A DNA stretch of 64,000 bases from Osmia lignaria lignaria (Eukaryota > Arthropoda > Insecta > Hymenoptera > Megachilidae), in assembly GCF_051020975.1 (NCBI RefSeq), contig NW_027478159.1, positions 3,736,501-3,800,500 of the forward strand. The letters are read 5' to 3'. The notes under the pieces were generated by a model, which saw only the letters and a program-made list of their open reading frames with translations, was not told the DNA's origin and did not search any database. A program made the translations under genes and the position numbers. Position 1 is the stretch's first letter. Every line of letters starts with the position of its first letter. This document shows positions 49,506 through 61,095 of the stretch, in pieces.

Positions 49506-51759
49506 TCAGATGCGCTGTTCTCGAGATATATCAAGATATTTAAAAGTTCCGAAGCTGCACCAACATAGTAGAGGTACAGAAACACCGTGGCCTCTTTCTT
49601 TGAGGTAACTCTGCACTATTGCGAGCTGGAAATGCCACTTCCAGTTTAGCTGTGCAGAAGAAGAACAACAAGAAGAAGAAATATCTCGAAATATGTCCGT
49701 CAGGCCCCTTCCCTTGAGATAAATCTGCAAATATCTCGGAAACGAAGCGAGCTATGGCAAAATGTTAAGAGACCTTTTTTGTAGAGAATTAAGTTTCCTA
49801 CTTTCTATGTTCTATGATATTTTTTGATCAGATGCGTAGTTCTCGAGATATATCAAGATATTTAAAAGTTCCGAAGCCGCACCAACATAATAGAGATACA
49901 GAAACACCGTGGCCCCTTTCTTTGAGATAACTCTGCACTATTGCGAGCTGTAAATGCCACTTCCAGCTTAGCTGTGCAGAAGAAGAACAACAAGAAGAAG
50001 AAATATCTCGAAATATGTCCGTCAGGCCCCTTCCCTTGAGATAAATCTGCAAATATCTCGGAAACGAAGCGAGCTATGGCAAAATGTTAAGAGACCTTTT
50101 TTGTAGAGAATTAAGTTTCCTACTTTTTATGGTCTATGATATTTTTTGATCAGATGCGTAGTTCTCGAGATATATCAAGATATTTAAAAGTTCCGAAGCC
50201 GCACCAACATAATAGAGATACAGAAACACCGTGGCCCCTTTCGTTGAGATAACTCTGCACTAGTGCGAGGCGCAAATGCCACTTCCAGCTTAGCTGTGCA
50301 GAAGAAGAACAACAAGAAGAAGAAATATCTCGAAATATGTCCGTCAGGCCCCTTCCCTCGAGATAAATCTGCAAATATCTCGGAAACGAAGCGAGCTATG
50401 GCAAAATGTTAAGAGTCCTTTTTTGTAGAGAATTAAGTTTCCTACTTTTTATTTTCTATGATATTTTTTGATCAGATGCGTAGTTCTCGAGATATATCAA
50501 GATATTTAAAAGTTCCGAAGCCGCACCAACATAATAGAGATACAGAAACACCGTGGCCCCTTTCTCTGAGATAACTCTGCACTATTGCGAGCTGCAAATG
50601 CCACTTCCAGCTTAGCTGTGCAGAAGAAGAACAACAAGAAGAAGAAATATCTCGAAATATGTCCGTCAGGCCCCTTCCCTTGAGATAAATCTGCAAATAT
50701 CTCGGAAACGAAGCGAGCTATGGCAAAATGTTAAGAGACCTTTTTTGTAGAGAATTAAGTTTCCTACTTTTTATGTTCTATGATATTTTTTGATCAGATG
50801 CGTAGTTCTCGAGATATATCAAGATATTTAAAAGTTCCGAAGCCGCACCAACATAATAGAGATACAGAAACACCGTGGCCTCTTTCTTTGAGATAACTCT
50901 GCACTATTGCGAGCTGCAAATGCCACTTCCAGCTTAGCTGTGCAGAAGAAGAACAACAAGAAGAAGAAATATCTCGAAATATGTCCGTCAGGCCCCTTCC
51001 CTTGAGATATATCTGCAAATATCTCGGAAACGAAACGAGCTATGGCAAAATGTTAAGAGACCTTTTTTGTAGAGAATTATGTTTTCTACAATTTATGTTC
51101 TATGATATTTTTTGATCAGAAGCGTAGTTTTCGAGATATATCGAGATATTTAAAAGTTCCGAAGCCGCACCAACATAATAGAGATACAGAAACACCGTGG
51201 CCCCTTTCTTTGAGATAACTCTGCACTAGTTCGGGCCGCAAATGCCACTTCCAGCTTAGCTGTGCAGAAGAAGAACAACAAGAAGAAGAAATATCTCGAA
51301 ATATGTCCGTCAGGCCCCTTCCCTTGAGATATATCTGCAAATATCTCGGAAACGAAACGAGCTATGGCAAAATCTTTAGAGACCTTTTTTGTAGAGAATT
51401 ATGTTTCCTACAATTTATGTTCTATGATATTTTTTGATCAGAAGCGTAGTTTTCGAGATATATCGAGATATTTAAAAGTTCCGAAGCCGCACCAACATAA
51501 TAGAGATACAGAAACACCGTGGCCCCTTTCTTTGAGATAACTCTGCACTAGTGCTAGCCGCAAAAGCCACTTCCAGCTTAGCTGTGCAGAAGAAGAACAA
51601 CAAGAAGAAGAAATATCTCGAAATATGTCCGTCAGGCCCCTTCCCTTGAGATAAATCTGCATATATCTCGGAAACGAAGCGAGCTATGGCAAAATGTTAA
51701 GAGACCTTTTTTGTAGAGAATTATGTTTCCTACAATTTACGTTCTCTGATATTTTTTGA
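49506..51759. repeat. 7-monomer higher-order unit, copy 2
   Basis: Its first monomer, 49506, is a chimera. Its left part (GCGCTGTTCTCGAG, GAGGTACAG, GGCCTCTTTC) is of the 46608 kind, but from GAGCTGGAAATG onward it matches 47252. The other six match copy 1 closely. Differences I can see include TTTCTCTGAG at 50572, CTCGGAAACG versus CTCGGGAACG at 48770, and ATATCTCGG versus ATATTTCGG at 49410. Confidence 0.9.
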
Positions 51760-53367
51760 TCGGAAGCGTAGTTTTCGAGATATATCGAGATATATAAAAG
51801 GTCCGAAGCCGCACCAACATAATAGAGATACAGAAACACCGTGGCCTCTTTCTTTGAGATAACTCTGCACTATTGCGAGCTGCAAATGCCACTTCCATCT
51901 TAGCTGTGCAGAAGAGGAACAACAAGAAGAAGAAATATCTAGGAATATGTCCGTCAGGCCCCTTCCCTTGAGCTAAATCTGCAAATATCTCGGAAACGAT
52001 GCCAGCTATGGGAAAATGTTAAGAGACCTTTTTTGTAGAGAATTAAGTTTCCTACTTTTTATGTTCTATGATATTTTTTGATCAGAAGCGTAGGTTTCGA
52101 GATATATCGAGATATTTAAAAGTTCCGAAGCCGCACCAACATAATAGAGATACAGAAACACCGTGGCCCCTTTCTTTGGGATAACTCTGCACTATTGCGA
52201 GCCGCAAATGCCACTTCCAGCTTAGCTGTGCAGAAGAAGAACAACAAGAAGAAGAAATATCTCGAAATATGTCCGTCAGGCCCCTTCCCTTGAGATAAAT
52301 CTGCAAATATCTCGGAAACGAAGCAAGCTACGGCAAAATGTTAACAGACCTTTTTTGTAGAAAATTAGGTTTCCTACTTTTTATGTTCTATGATATTTTT
52401 TTATCAGATGCGTAGTTCTTGAGATATATCAAGATATGTAAAAGTTCCGAAGCTGCACCAACATAATAGAGGTACAGAAACACCGTGGCCTCTTTCTTTG
52501 AGATAACTCTGCACTATTGCGAGCTGCAAATGCCACTTCCAGCTTAGCTGTGCAGAAGAGGAACAACAAGAAGAAGAAATATCTCGGAATATGTCCGTCA
52601 GGCCCCTTCCCTTGAGCTAAATCTGCAAATATCTCGGAAATGATGCCAGCTATGGGAAAATGTTAAGAGACCTTTTTTGTAGAGCTAAGTTTCCTACTTT
52701 TTATGTTCTATGATATTTTTTGATCAGATGCGTAGTTCTCGAGATATATCAAGATATTTAAAAGTTCCGAAGCCGCACCAACATAATAGAGATACAGAAA
52801 CACCGTGGCCTCTTTCTTTGAGATAACTCTGCACTATTGCGCGCTGCAAATGCCACTTCCAGCTTAGCTGTGCAGAAGAAGAACAACAAGAAGAAGAAAT
52901 ATCTCGAAATATGTCCGTCAGGCCCCTTCCCTTGAGATAAATCTGCAAATATCTCGCAAACGAAGCGAGCTATGGCAAAATGTTAAGAGACCTTTTTTGT
53001 AGAGAATTAAGTTTCCTACTTCTTATGTTGTATGATATTTTTTGATCAGATGCGTAGTTCTCGAGATATATCAAGATATTTAAAAGCTCCGAAGCTGCAC
53101 CAACATAATAGAGGTACAGAAACACCGTGGCCCATTTCTGTGAGATAACTCTGCACTTTTGCGAGCAGCAAATGCCAGTTCCAGCTTAGCTGTGCAGAAG
53201 AAGCACAACAAGATCAAGAAATATCTCGGAATATGTACGTCAGGCCCCTTCCCTTGAGCTAAATCTCCAAATATCTCGCAAACAATCCGAGCTATGGCAA
53301 AATGTTAAAAGACCTTCTTTGTGGAGAATTACGTTTCCTACCTTTTATGTTCTATGATATTTTTTGA
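51760..53367. repeat. Most divergent monomers of the window
   Basis: Five monomers start at 51760, 52082, 52404, 52724 and 53046. 51760 and 52404 share GAAGAGGAACAAC, GGAATATGTCC, TTGAGCTAAATC and GATGCCAGCTATGGGAAAAT. 52404 ends with a 2-bp deletion (TAGAGCTAAGTTTCC). 53046 has GGCCCATTTCTGTGAG, GAGCAGCAAATGCCAGTTCC, AAGCACAACAAGATCAAG and AAACAATCCGAGC. Substitutions per monomer are clearly more numerous than elsewhere. Confidence 0.85.
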
Positions 53368-54011
53368 TCAGATGCGTAGTTCTCGAGATATATCAAGATA
53401 TTTAAAAGTTCCGAAGCCGCACCAACATAATAGAGATACAGAAACACCGTGGCCCCTTTCTTTGAGATAACTCTGCACTATTGCGAGCTGCAAATGCCAC
53501 TTCCAGCTTAGCTGTGCAGAAGAAGAACAACAAGAAGAAGAAGTATCTAGAAATATGTCCGTCAGGCCCCTTCCCTTGAGATAAATCTGCAAATATCTCG
53601 GAAACGAAGCGAGCTATGGCAAAATGTTAAGAGACCTTTTTTGTAGAGAATTACGTTTCCTACTTTTTAAGTTCTATGATATTTTTTGATCAGAAGCGTA
53701 GTTTTCGAGATATATCGAGATATTTAAAGGTTCCGAAGCCGCACCAACATAATAGAGATACAGAAACACCGTGGCCCCTCTCTTTGAGATAACTCTGCAC
53801 TATTGCGACCTGCAAATGCCACTTCCAGCTTAGCTGTGCAGAAGAAGAACAACAAGAAGAAGAAATATCTCGAAATATGTCCGTCAGGCCCCTTCCCTTG
53901 AGATAAATCTGCAAATATCTCGGAAACGAAGCGAGCTATGGCAAAATGTTAAGAGACCTTTTTTGTAGAGAATTATGTTTCCTACAATTTACTTTCTATG
54001 ATATTTTTTGA
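53046..54011. repeat. 3-monomer unit (966 bp), copy 1
   Basis: Monomers 53046, 53368 and 53690 recur at 54012, 54334 and 54656. Shared markers are AAGCACAACAAGATCAAG, GAAGAAGTATCTAGAAATAT and GCGACCTGC. The first 75 bases of 53046 and 54012 differ (type A against type B start), so the duplicated stretch begins inside that monomer. Confidence 0.88.
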
Positions 54012-54977
54012 TCAGAAGCGTAGTTTTCGAGATATATCGAGATATTTAAAAGTTCCGAAGCCGCACCAACATAATAGAGATACAGAAACACCGTGGCCCA
54101 TTTCTGTGAGATAACTCTGCACTTTTGCGAGCAGCAAATGCCAGTTCCAGCTTAGCTGTGCAGAAGAAGCACAACAAGATCAAGAAATATCTCGGAATAT
54201 GTACGTCAGGCCCCTTCCCTTGAGCTAAATCTGCAAATATCTCGCAAACAATCCGAGCTATGGCAAAATGTTAAAAGACCTTTTTTGTGGAGAATTACGT
54301 TTCCTACCTTTTATGTTCTATGATATTTTTGGATCAGATGCGTAGTTCTCGAGATATATCAAGATATTTAAAAGTTCCGAAGCCGCACCAACATAATAGA
54401 GATACAGAAACACCGTGGCCCCTTTCTTTGAGATAACTCTGCACTATTGCGAGCTGCAAATGCCACTTCCAGCTTAGCTGTGCAGAAGAAGAACAACAAG
54501 AAGAAGAAGTATCTAGAAATATGTCCGTCAGGCCCCTTCCCTTGAGATAAATCTGCAAATATCTCGGAAACGAAGCGAGCTATGGCAAAATGTTAAGAGA
54601 CCTTTTTTGTAGAGAATTACGTTTCCTACTTTTTAAGTTCTATGATATTTTTTGATCAGAAGCGTAGTTTTCGAGATATATCGAGATATTTAAAGGTTCC
54701 GAAGCCGCACCAACATAATAGAGATACAGAAACACCGTGGCCCCTCTCTTTGAGATAACTCTGCACTATTGCGACCTGCAAATGCCACTTCCAGCTTAGC
54801 TGTGCAGAAGAAGAACAACAAGAAGAAGAAATATCTCGAAATATGTCCGTCAGGCCCCTTCCCTTGAGATAAATCTGCAAATATCTCGGAAACGAAGCGA
54901 GCTATGGCAAAGTGTTAAGAGACCTTTTTTGTAGAGAATTATGTTTCCTACAATTTATGTTCTATGATATTTTTTGA
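54012..54977. repeat. 3-monomer unit, copy 2
   Basis: This repeats copy 1 from about 54088. Small differences are AAATCTGCAAAT versus AAATCTCCAAAT at 53269, TATTTTTGGATCAG before 54334, and GCAAAGTGTTAAG near 54910. It ends with an ATTATG spacer reading TTTATGTTC, while copy 1 reads TTTACTTTC. Confidence 0.88.
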
Positions 54978-56265
54978 TCAGAAGCGTAGTTTTCGAGATA
55001 TATCGAGATATTTAAAAATTCCGAAGCCGCACCAACATAATAGAGGTACAGAAACACCGTGGCCTCTTTCTTTGAGATAACTCTGCACTATTGCGAGCTG
55101 CAAATGCCACTTCGAGCTTAGCTGTGCAGAAGAAGAACAACAAGAAGAAGAAATATCTCGAAATATGTCCGTCAGACCCCTTCCCTTGAGATAAATCTGC
55201 AAATATCTCGGAAACGAAGCGAGCTATGGCAAAATGTTAAGAGACCTTTTTTGTAGAGAATTATGTTTCCTACAATTTACTTTCTATGATATTTTTTGAT
55301 CAGAAGCGTAGTTTTCGAGATATATCGAGATATTTAAAAGTTCCGAAGCCGCACCAACATAATAGAGATACAGAAACACCGTGGACCCTTTCTTTGAGAT
55401 AACTCTGCACTATTGCGAGCTGCAAATGCCACTTCCAGCTTAGCTGTGCAGAAGAAGAACAACAAGAAGAAGAAATATCTCGAAATATGTCCGTCAGGCC
55501 CCTTCCCTTGAGATAAATCTGCATATATCTCGGAAACCATGCGAGCTATGGCAAAATGTTAAGAGACCTTATTTGTAGAGAATTAAGTTTCCTACTTTTT
55601 GTGTTCTATGATATTTTTTGATCAGATGCGTAGTTCTCGAGATATATCAAGATATTTAAAAGTTCCGAAGCTGCACCAACATAATAGAGGTACAGAAACA
55701 CCGTGGCCTCTTTCTTTGAGATAACTCTGCACTATTGCGAGCTGCAAATGCCACTTCCAGCTTAGCTGTGCAGAAGAAGAACAACAAGAAGTAGAAATAT
55801 CTCGAAATATGTCCGTCAGGCCCCTTCCCTTGAGATAAATCTGCATATATCTCGGAAACCAGGCGAGCTATGGCAAAATGTTAAGAGACCTTTTTTGTAG
55901 AGAATTAAGTTTCGTACTTCTTATGTTCTATGATATTTTTTGATCAGATGCGTAGTTCTCGAGATATATCAAGATATTTAAAAGTTCCGAAGCCGCACCA
56001 ACATAATAGAGATACAGAAACACCGTGGACCCTTTCTTTGAGATAACTCTGCACTATCGCGAGCTGCAAATGCCACTTCCAGCTTAGCTGTGCAGAAGAA
56101 GAACAACAAGAAGAAGAAATATCTCGAAATATGTCCGTCAGGCCCCTTCCCTCGAGATAAATCTGCAAATATCTCGGAAACGAAGCGAGCTATGGCAAAA
56201 TGTTAAGAGACCTTTTTTGTAGAGAATTAAGTTTCCTACCTTTTATGTTCTATGATATTTTTTGA
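54978..56265. repeat. Mixed monomers
   Basis: Four monomers are present. 54978 has AAAAATTCCG, GAGGTACAG and CACTTCGAGC. 55300 follows the TTTACTTTC spacer and has GTGGACCCTTTC. 55622 has GAGGTACAG and AAGAAGTAGAAAT. 55944 has GTGGACCC and CTATCGCGAGC and ends in CCCTCGAGATAAATC with a CCTACCTTTTATG spacer, the same tail as 58198. Confidence 0.8.
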
Positions 56266-58519
56266 TCAGATGCGTAGTTCTCGAGATATATCAAGATATT
56301 TAAAAGTTCCGAAGGCGCACCAACATAATAGAGATACAGAAACACCGTGGCCCCTTTCTTTGAGATAACTATGCACTATTGCGAGCTGCAAATGCCACTT
56401 CCAGCTTAGCTGTGCAGAAGAAGAACAACAAGAAGAAGAAATATCTCGAGATATGTCCGTCAGGCCCCTTCCCTTGAGATAAATCTGCAAATACCTCGAA
56501 AACGAAGCGAGCTATGGCAGAATGTTAAGAGACCTTTCTTGTAGAGAATTAAGTTTCCTACTTTTTATGTAGTATGATATTTTTTGATCAGATGCGTAGT
56601 TCTCGAGATATATCAAGATATTTAAAAGTTCCGAAGCCGCACCAACATAATAGAGATACAGAAACACCGTGGCCCCTTTCTTTGAGATAACTCTGCACTA
56701 TTGCGAGCTGGAAATGCCACTTCCAGTTTAGCTGTGCAGAAGAAGAACAACAAGAAGAAGAAATATCTCGAAATATGTCCGTCAGGCCCCTTCCCTTGAG
56801 ATAAATCAGCAAATATCTCGGAAACGAAGCGAGCTATGGCAAAATGTTAAGAGACCTTTTTTGTAGAGAATTAAGTTTCCTACTTTTTATGTTCTGTGAT
56901 ATTTTTCGATCAGATGCGTAGTTCTCGAGATATATCAAGATATTTAAAAGTTCCGAAGCCGCACCAACATAATAGAGATACAGAAACACCGTGGCCCCTT
57001 TCTTTGAGATAACTCTGCACTATTGCGAGCTGGAAATGCCACTTCCAGTTTAGTTGTGCAGAAGAAGAACAACAAGAAGAAGAAATATCTCGAAATATGT
57101 CCGTCACGCCCCTTCCCTTGAGATAAATCAGCAAATATCTCGGAAACGAAGCGAGCTATGGCATAATGTTAAGAGACCATTTTTGTAGAGAATTAAGTTT
57201 CCTACTTTTTATGTTCTATGATATTTTTTGATCAGATGCGTAGTTCTCGAGATATATCAAGATATTTAAAAGTTCCGAAGCCGCACCAACATAATAGAGA
57301 TACAGAAACACCGTGACCCCTTTCTTTGAGATAACTCTGCACTATTGCGAGCTGGAAATGCCACTTCCAGTTTAGCTGTGCAGAAGAAGAACAACAAGAA
57401 GAAGAAATATCTCGAAATATGTCCGTCAGGCCCCTTCCCTTGAGATATATCTGCAAATATCTCGGAAACGAAACGAGCTATGGCAAAATGTTAAGAGACC
57501 TTTTTTGTAGAGAATTATGTTTCCTACAATTTATGTTCTATGATATTTTTTGATCAGAAGCGTAGTTTTCGAGATATATCGAGATATTTAAAAGTTCCGA
57601 AGCCGCACCAACATAATAGAGATCCAGAAACACCGTGGCCCCTTCCTTTGAGATAACTCTGCACTAGTGCGAGCCGCAAATACCACTTCCAGCTTAGCTG
57701 TGCAGAAGAAGAACAACAAGAAGAAGAAATATCTCGAAATATGTCCGTCAGGCCCCTTCCCTCGAGATAAATCTGCAAATATCTCGGAAACGAAGCGAGC
57801 TATGGCAAAATGTTAAGAGACCTTTGTTGTAGAGAATTAAGTTTCCTACTTTTTATGTTCTATGATATTTTTTGATCAGATGCGTTGTTCTCGAGATATA
57901 TCAAGATATTTAAAAGTTCCGAAGCCGCACCAACATAATAGAGATACAGAAACACCGTGGCCCCTTTCTTTGAGATAACTATGCACTATTGCGAGCTGCA
58001 AATGCCACTTCCAGCTTAGCTGTGCAGAAGAAGAACAACAAGAAGAAGAAATATCTCGAAATATGTCCGTCAGGCCCCTTCCCTTGAAATAAATCTGCCA
58101 ATATCTCGGAAACGAAGCGAGCTATGGCAAAATGTTAAGAGACCTTTTTTGTAGAGAATTAAGTTTCCTACTTTTTATGTTCTATGATATTTTTTGATCA
58201 GATGCGTAGTTTTCGAGATATATCGAGATATTTAAAAGTTCCGAAGCCGCACCAACATAATAGAGATCCAGAAACACCGTGGCCCCTTTCTTTGAGATAA
58301 CTCTGCACTAGTGCGAGCCGCAAATGCCACTTCCAGCTTAGCTGTGCAGAAGAAGAACAACAAGAAGAAGAAATATCTCGAAATATGTCCGTCAGGCCCC
58401 TTCCCTCGAGATAAATCTGCAAATATCTCGGAAACGAAGCGAGCTATGGCAAAATGTTAAGAGACCTTTTTTGTAGAGAATTAAGTTTCCTACCTTTTAT
58501 GTTCTATGATATTTTTTGA
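56266..58519. repeat. 7-monomer unit (2254 bp), second family, copy 1
   Basis: Monomers start at 56266, 56588, 56910, 57232, 57554, 57876 and 58198. Markers are CCGAAGGCGCACC with CTCGAGATATGTCC and AATACCTCGAAAACG; AAATCAGCAAAT; TTTAGTTGTGC with GTCACGCCCC; GAGCTGGAAATG; GAGATCCAGAAAC with AAATACCACTTCC; GCGTTGTTCTCGAG; and GATCCAG again. Six recur at +2254. The last, 58198, carries a tail identical in markers to 55944, showing where the duplication junction lies. Confidence 0.88.
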
Positions 58520-60129
58520 TCAGATGCGTAGTTCTCGAGATATATCAAGATATTTAAAAGTTCCGAAGGCGCACCAACATAATAGAGATACAGAAACACC
58601 GTGGCCCCTTTCTTTGAGATAACTATGCACTATTGCGAGCTGCAAATGCCACTTCCAGCTTAGCTGTGCAGAAGAAGAACAACAAGAAGAAGAAATATCT
58701 CGAGATATGTCCGTCAGGCCCCTTCCCTTGAGATAAATCTGCAAATACCTCGAAAACGAAGCGAGCTATGGCAGAATGTTAAGAGACCTTTCTTGTAGAG
58801 AATTAAGTTTCCTACTTTTTATGTAGTATGATATTTTTTGATCAGATGCGTAGTTCTCGAGATATATCAAGATATTTAAAAGTTCCGAAGCCGCACCAAC
58901 ATAATAGAGATACAGAAACACCGTGGCCCCTTTCTTTGAGATAACTCTGCACTATTGCGAGCTGGAAATGCCACTTCCAGTTTAGCTGTGCAGAAGAAGA
59001 ACAACAAGAAGAAGAAATATCTCGAAATATGTCCGTCAGGCCCCTTCCCTTGAGATAAATCAGCAAATATCTCGGAAACGAAGCGAGCTATGGCAAAATG
59101 TTAAGAGACCTTTTTTGTAGAGAATTAAGTTTCCTACTTTTTATGTTCTGTGATATTTTTTGATCAGATGCGTAGTTCTCAAGATATATCAAGATATTTA
59201 AAAGTTCCGAAGCCGCACCAACATAATAGAGATACAGAAACACCGTGGCCCCTTTCTTTGAGATAACTCTGCACTATTGCGAGCTGGAAATGCCACTTCC
59301 AGTTTAGTTGTGCAGAAGAAGAACAACAAGAAGAAGAAATATCTCGAAATATGTCCGTCACGCCCCTTCCCTTGAGATAAATCAGCAAATATCTCGGAAA
59401 CGAAGCGAGCTATGGCATAATGTTAAGAGACCTTTTTTGTAGAGAATTAAGTTTCCTACTTTTTATGTTCTATGATATTTTTTGATCAGATGCGTAGTTC
59501 TCGAGATATATCAAGATATTTAAAAGTTCCGAAGCCGCACCAACATAATAGAGATACAGAAACACCGTGGCCCCTTTCTTTGAGATAACTCTGCACTATT
59601 GCGAGCTGGAAATGCCACTTCCAGTTTAGCTGTGCAGAAGAAGAACAACAAGAAGAAGAAATATCTCGAAATATGTCCGTCAGGCCCCTTCCCTTGAGAT
59701 ATATCTGCAAATATCTCGGAAACGAAACGAGCTATGGCAAAATGTTAAGAGACCTTTTTTGTAGAGAATTATGTTTCCTGCAATTTATGTTCTATGATAT
59801 TTTTTGATCAGAAGCGTAGTTTTCGAGATATATCGAGATATTTAAAAGTTCCGAAGCCGCACCAACATAATAGAGATCCAGAAACACCGTGGCCCCTTCC
59901 TTTGAGATAACTCTGCACTAGTGCGAGCCGCAAATACCACTTCCAGCTTAGCTGTGCAGAAGAAGAACAACAAGAAGAAGAAATATCTCGAAATATGTCC
60001 GTCAGGCCCCTTCCCTCGAGATAAATCTGCAAATATCTCGGAAACGAAGCGAGCTATGGCAAAATGTTTAGAGACCTTTGTTGTAGAGAATTAAGTTTCC
60101 TACTTTTTATGTTCTATGATATTTTTTGA
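58520..60129. repeat. 7-monomer unit, second family, copy 2
   Basis: Monomers at 58520, 58842, 59164, 59486 and 59808 match copy 1 in order. The next, 60130, starts as 57876 (GCGTTGTTC) and then departs (GTGGCCGCTTTC, CCCCATCCCTTG). Differences seen include TCTCAAGATATATC at 59178, CCTGCAATTT at 59778 and GTTTAGAGACC at 60066. Confidence 0.87.
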
Positions 60130-61095
60130 TCAGATGCGTTGTTCTTGAGATATATCAAGATATTTAAAAGTTCCGAAGCCGCACCAACATAATAGAGATA
60201 CAGAAACACCGTGGCCGCTTTCTTTGAGATAACTCTGCACTATTGCGAGCTGCAAATGCCACTTCCAGCTTAGCTGTGCAGAAGAAGAACAACAAGAAGA
60301 AGAAATATCTCGAAATATGTCCGTCAGGCCCCATCCCTTGAGATAAATCTGCAAATATTTCGGAAACCAAGCGAGCTATGGCAAAATGTTAAGAGACCTT
60401 TCTTGTAGAGAATTAAGTTTCCTACTTTTTATGTTCTATGATATTTTTTGATCAGATACGTAGTTCTCGAGATATATCAAGATATTTAAAAGTTCCGAAG
60501 CCGCACCAACATAATAGAGATACAGAAACACCGTGGCCCCTTTCTTTGAGATAACTCTGCACTATTGCGAGCTGCAAATGCCACTTCCAGCTTAGCTGTG
60601 CAGAAGAAGAACAACAAGAAGAAGAAATATCTCGAAATATGTCCGTCAGGCCCCTTCCCTTGAGATAAATCTGCAAATATCTCGGAAACGAAGCGAGCGA
60701 TGGCAAAATGTTAAGAGACCTTTTTTGTAGAGAATTATGTTTCCTACTTTTTATGTTCTATGATATTTTTTGATCAGACGCGTAGTTCTCGAGATATATC
60801 AAGATATTTAAAAGTTCCGAAGCCGCACCAACATAATAGAGATACAGAAACACCGTGGCCCCTTTCTTTGAGATAACTCTGCACTATTGGGAGCTGCAAA
60901 CGCCACTTCCAGCTTAGCTGTGCAGAAGAAGAACAACAAGAAGAAGAAATATCTCGAAATATGTCCGTCAGGCCCCTTCCCTTGAGATAAATCTGCAAAT
61001 ACCTCGAAAACGAAGCGAGCTATGGCAGAATGTTAAGAGACCTTTCTTGTAGAGAATTAAGTTTCCTACTTTTTATGTAGTATGATATTTTTTGA
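60130..61095. repeat. Three linking monomers
   Basis: 60130 has CCCCATCCCTTG and AATATTTCGGAAACC. 60452 has GATCAGATACG and GCGAGCGATGGC. 60774 has GATCAGACGCG, CTATTGGGAGC and AAACGCCACTTCC, and a tail (AATACCTCGAAAACG, GCAGAATG, TTATGTAGTATG) shared with 56266, 58520, 61740 and 62384. Confidence 0.8.
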
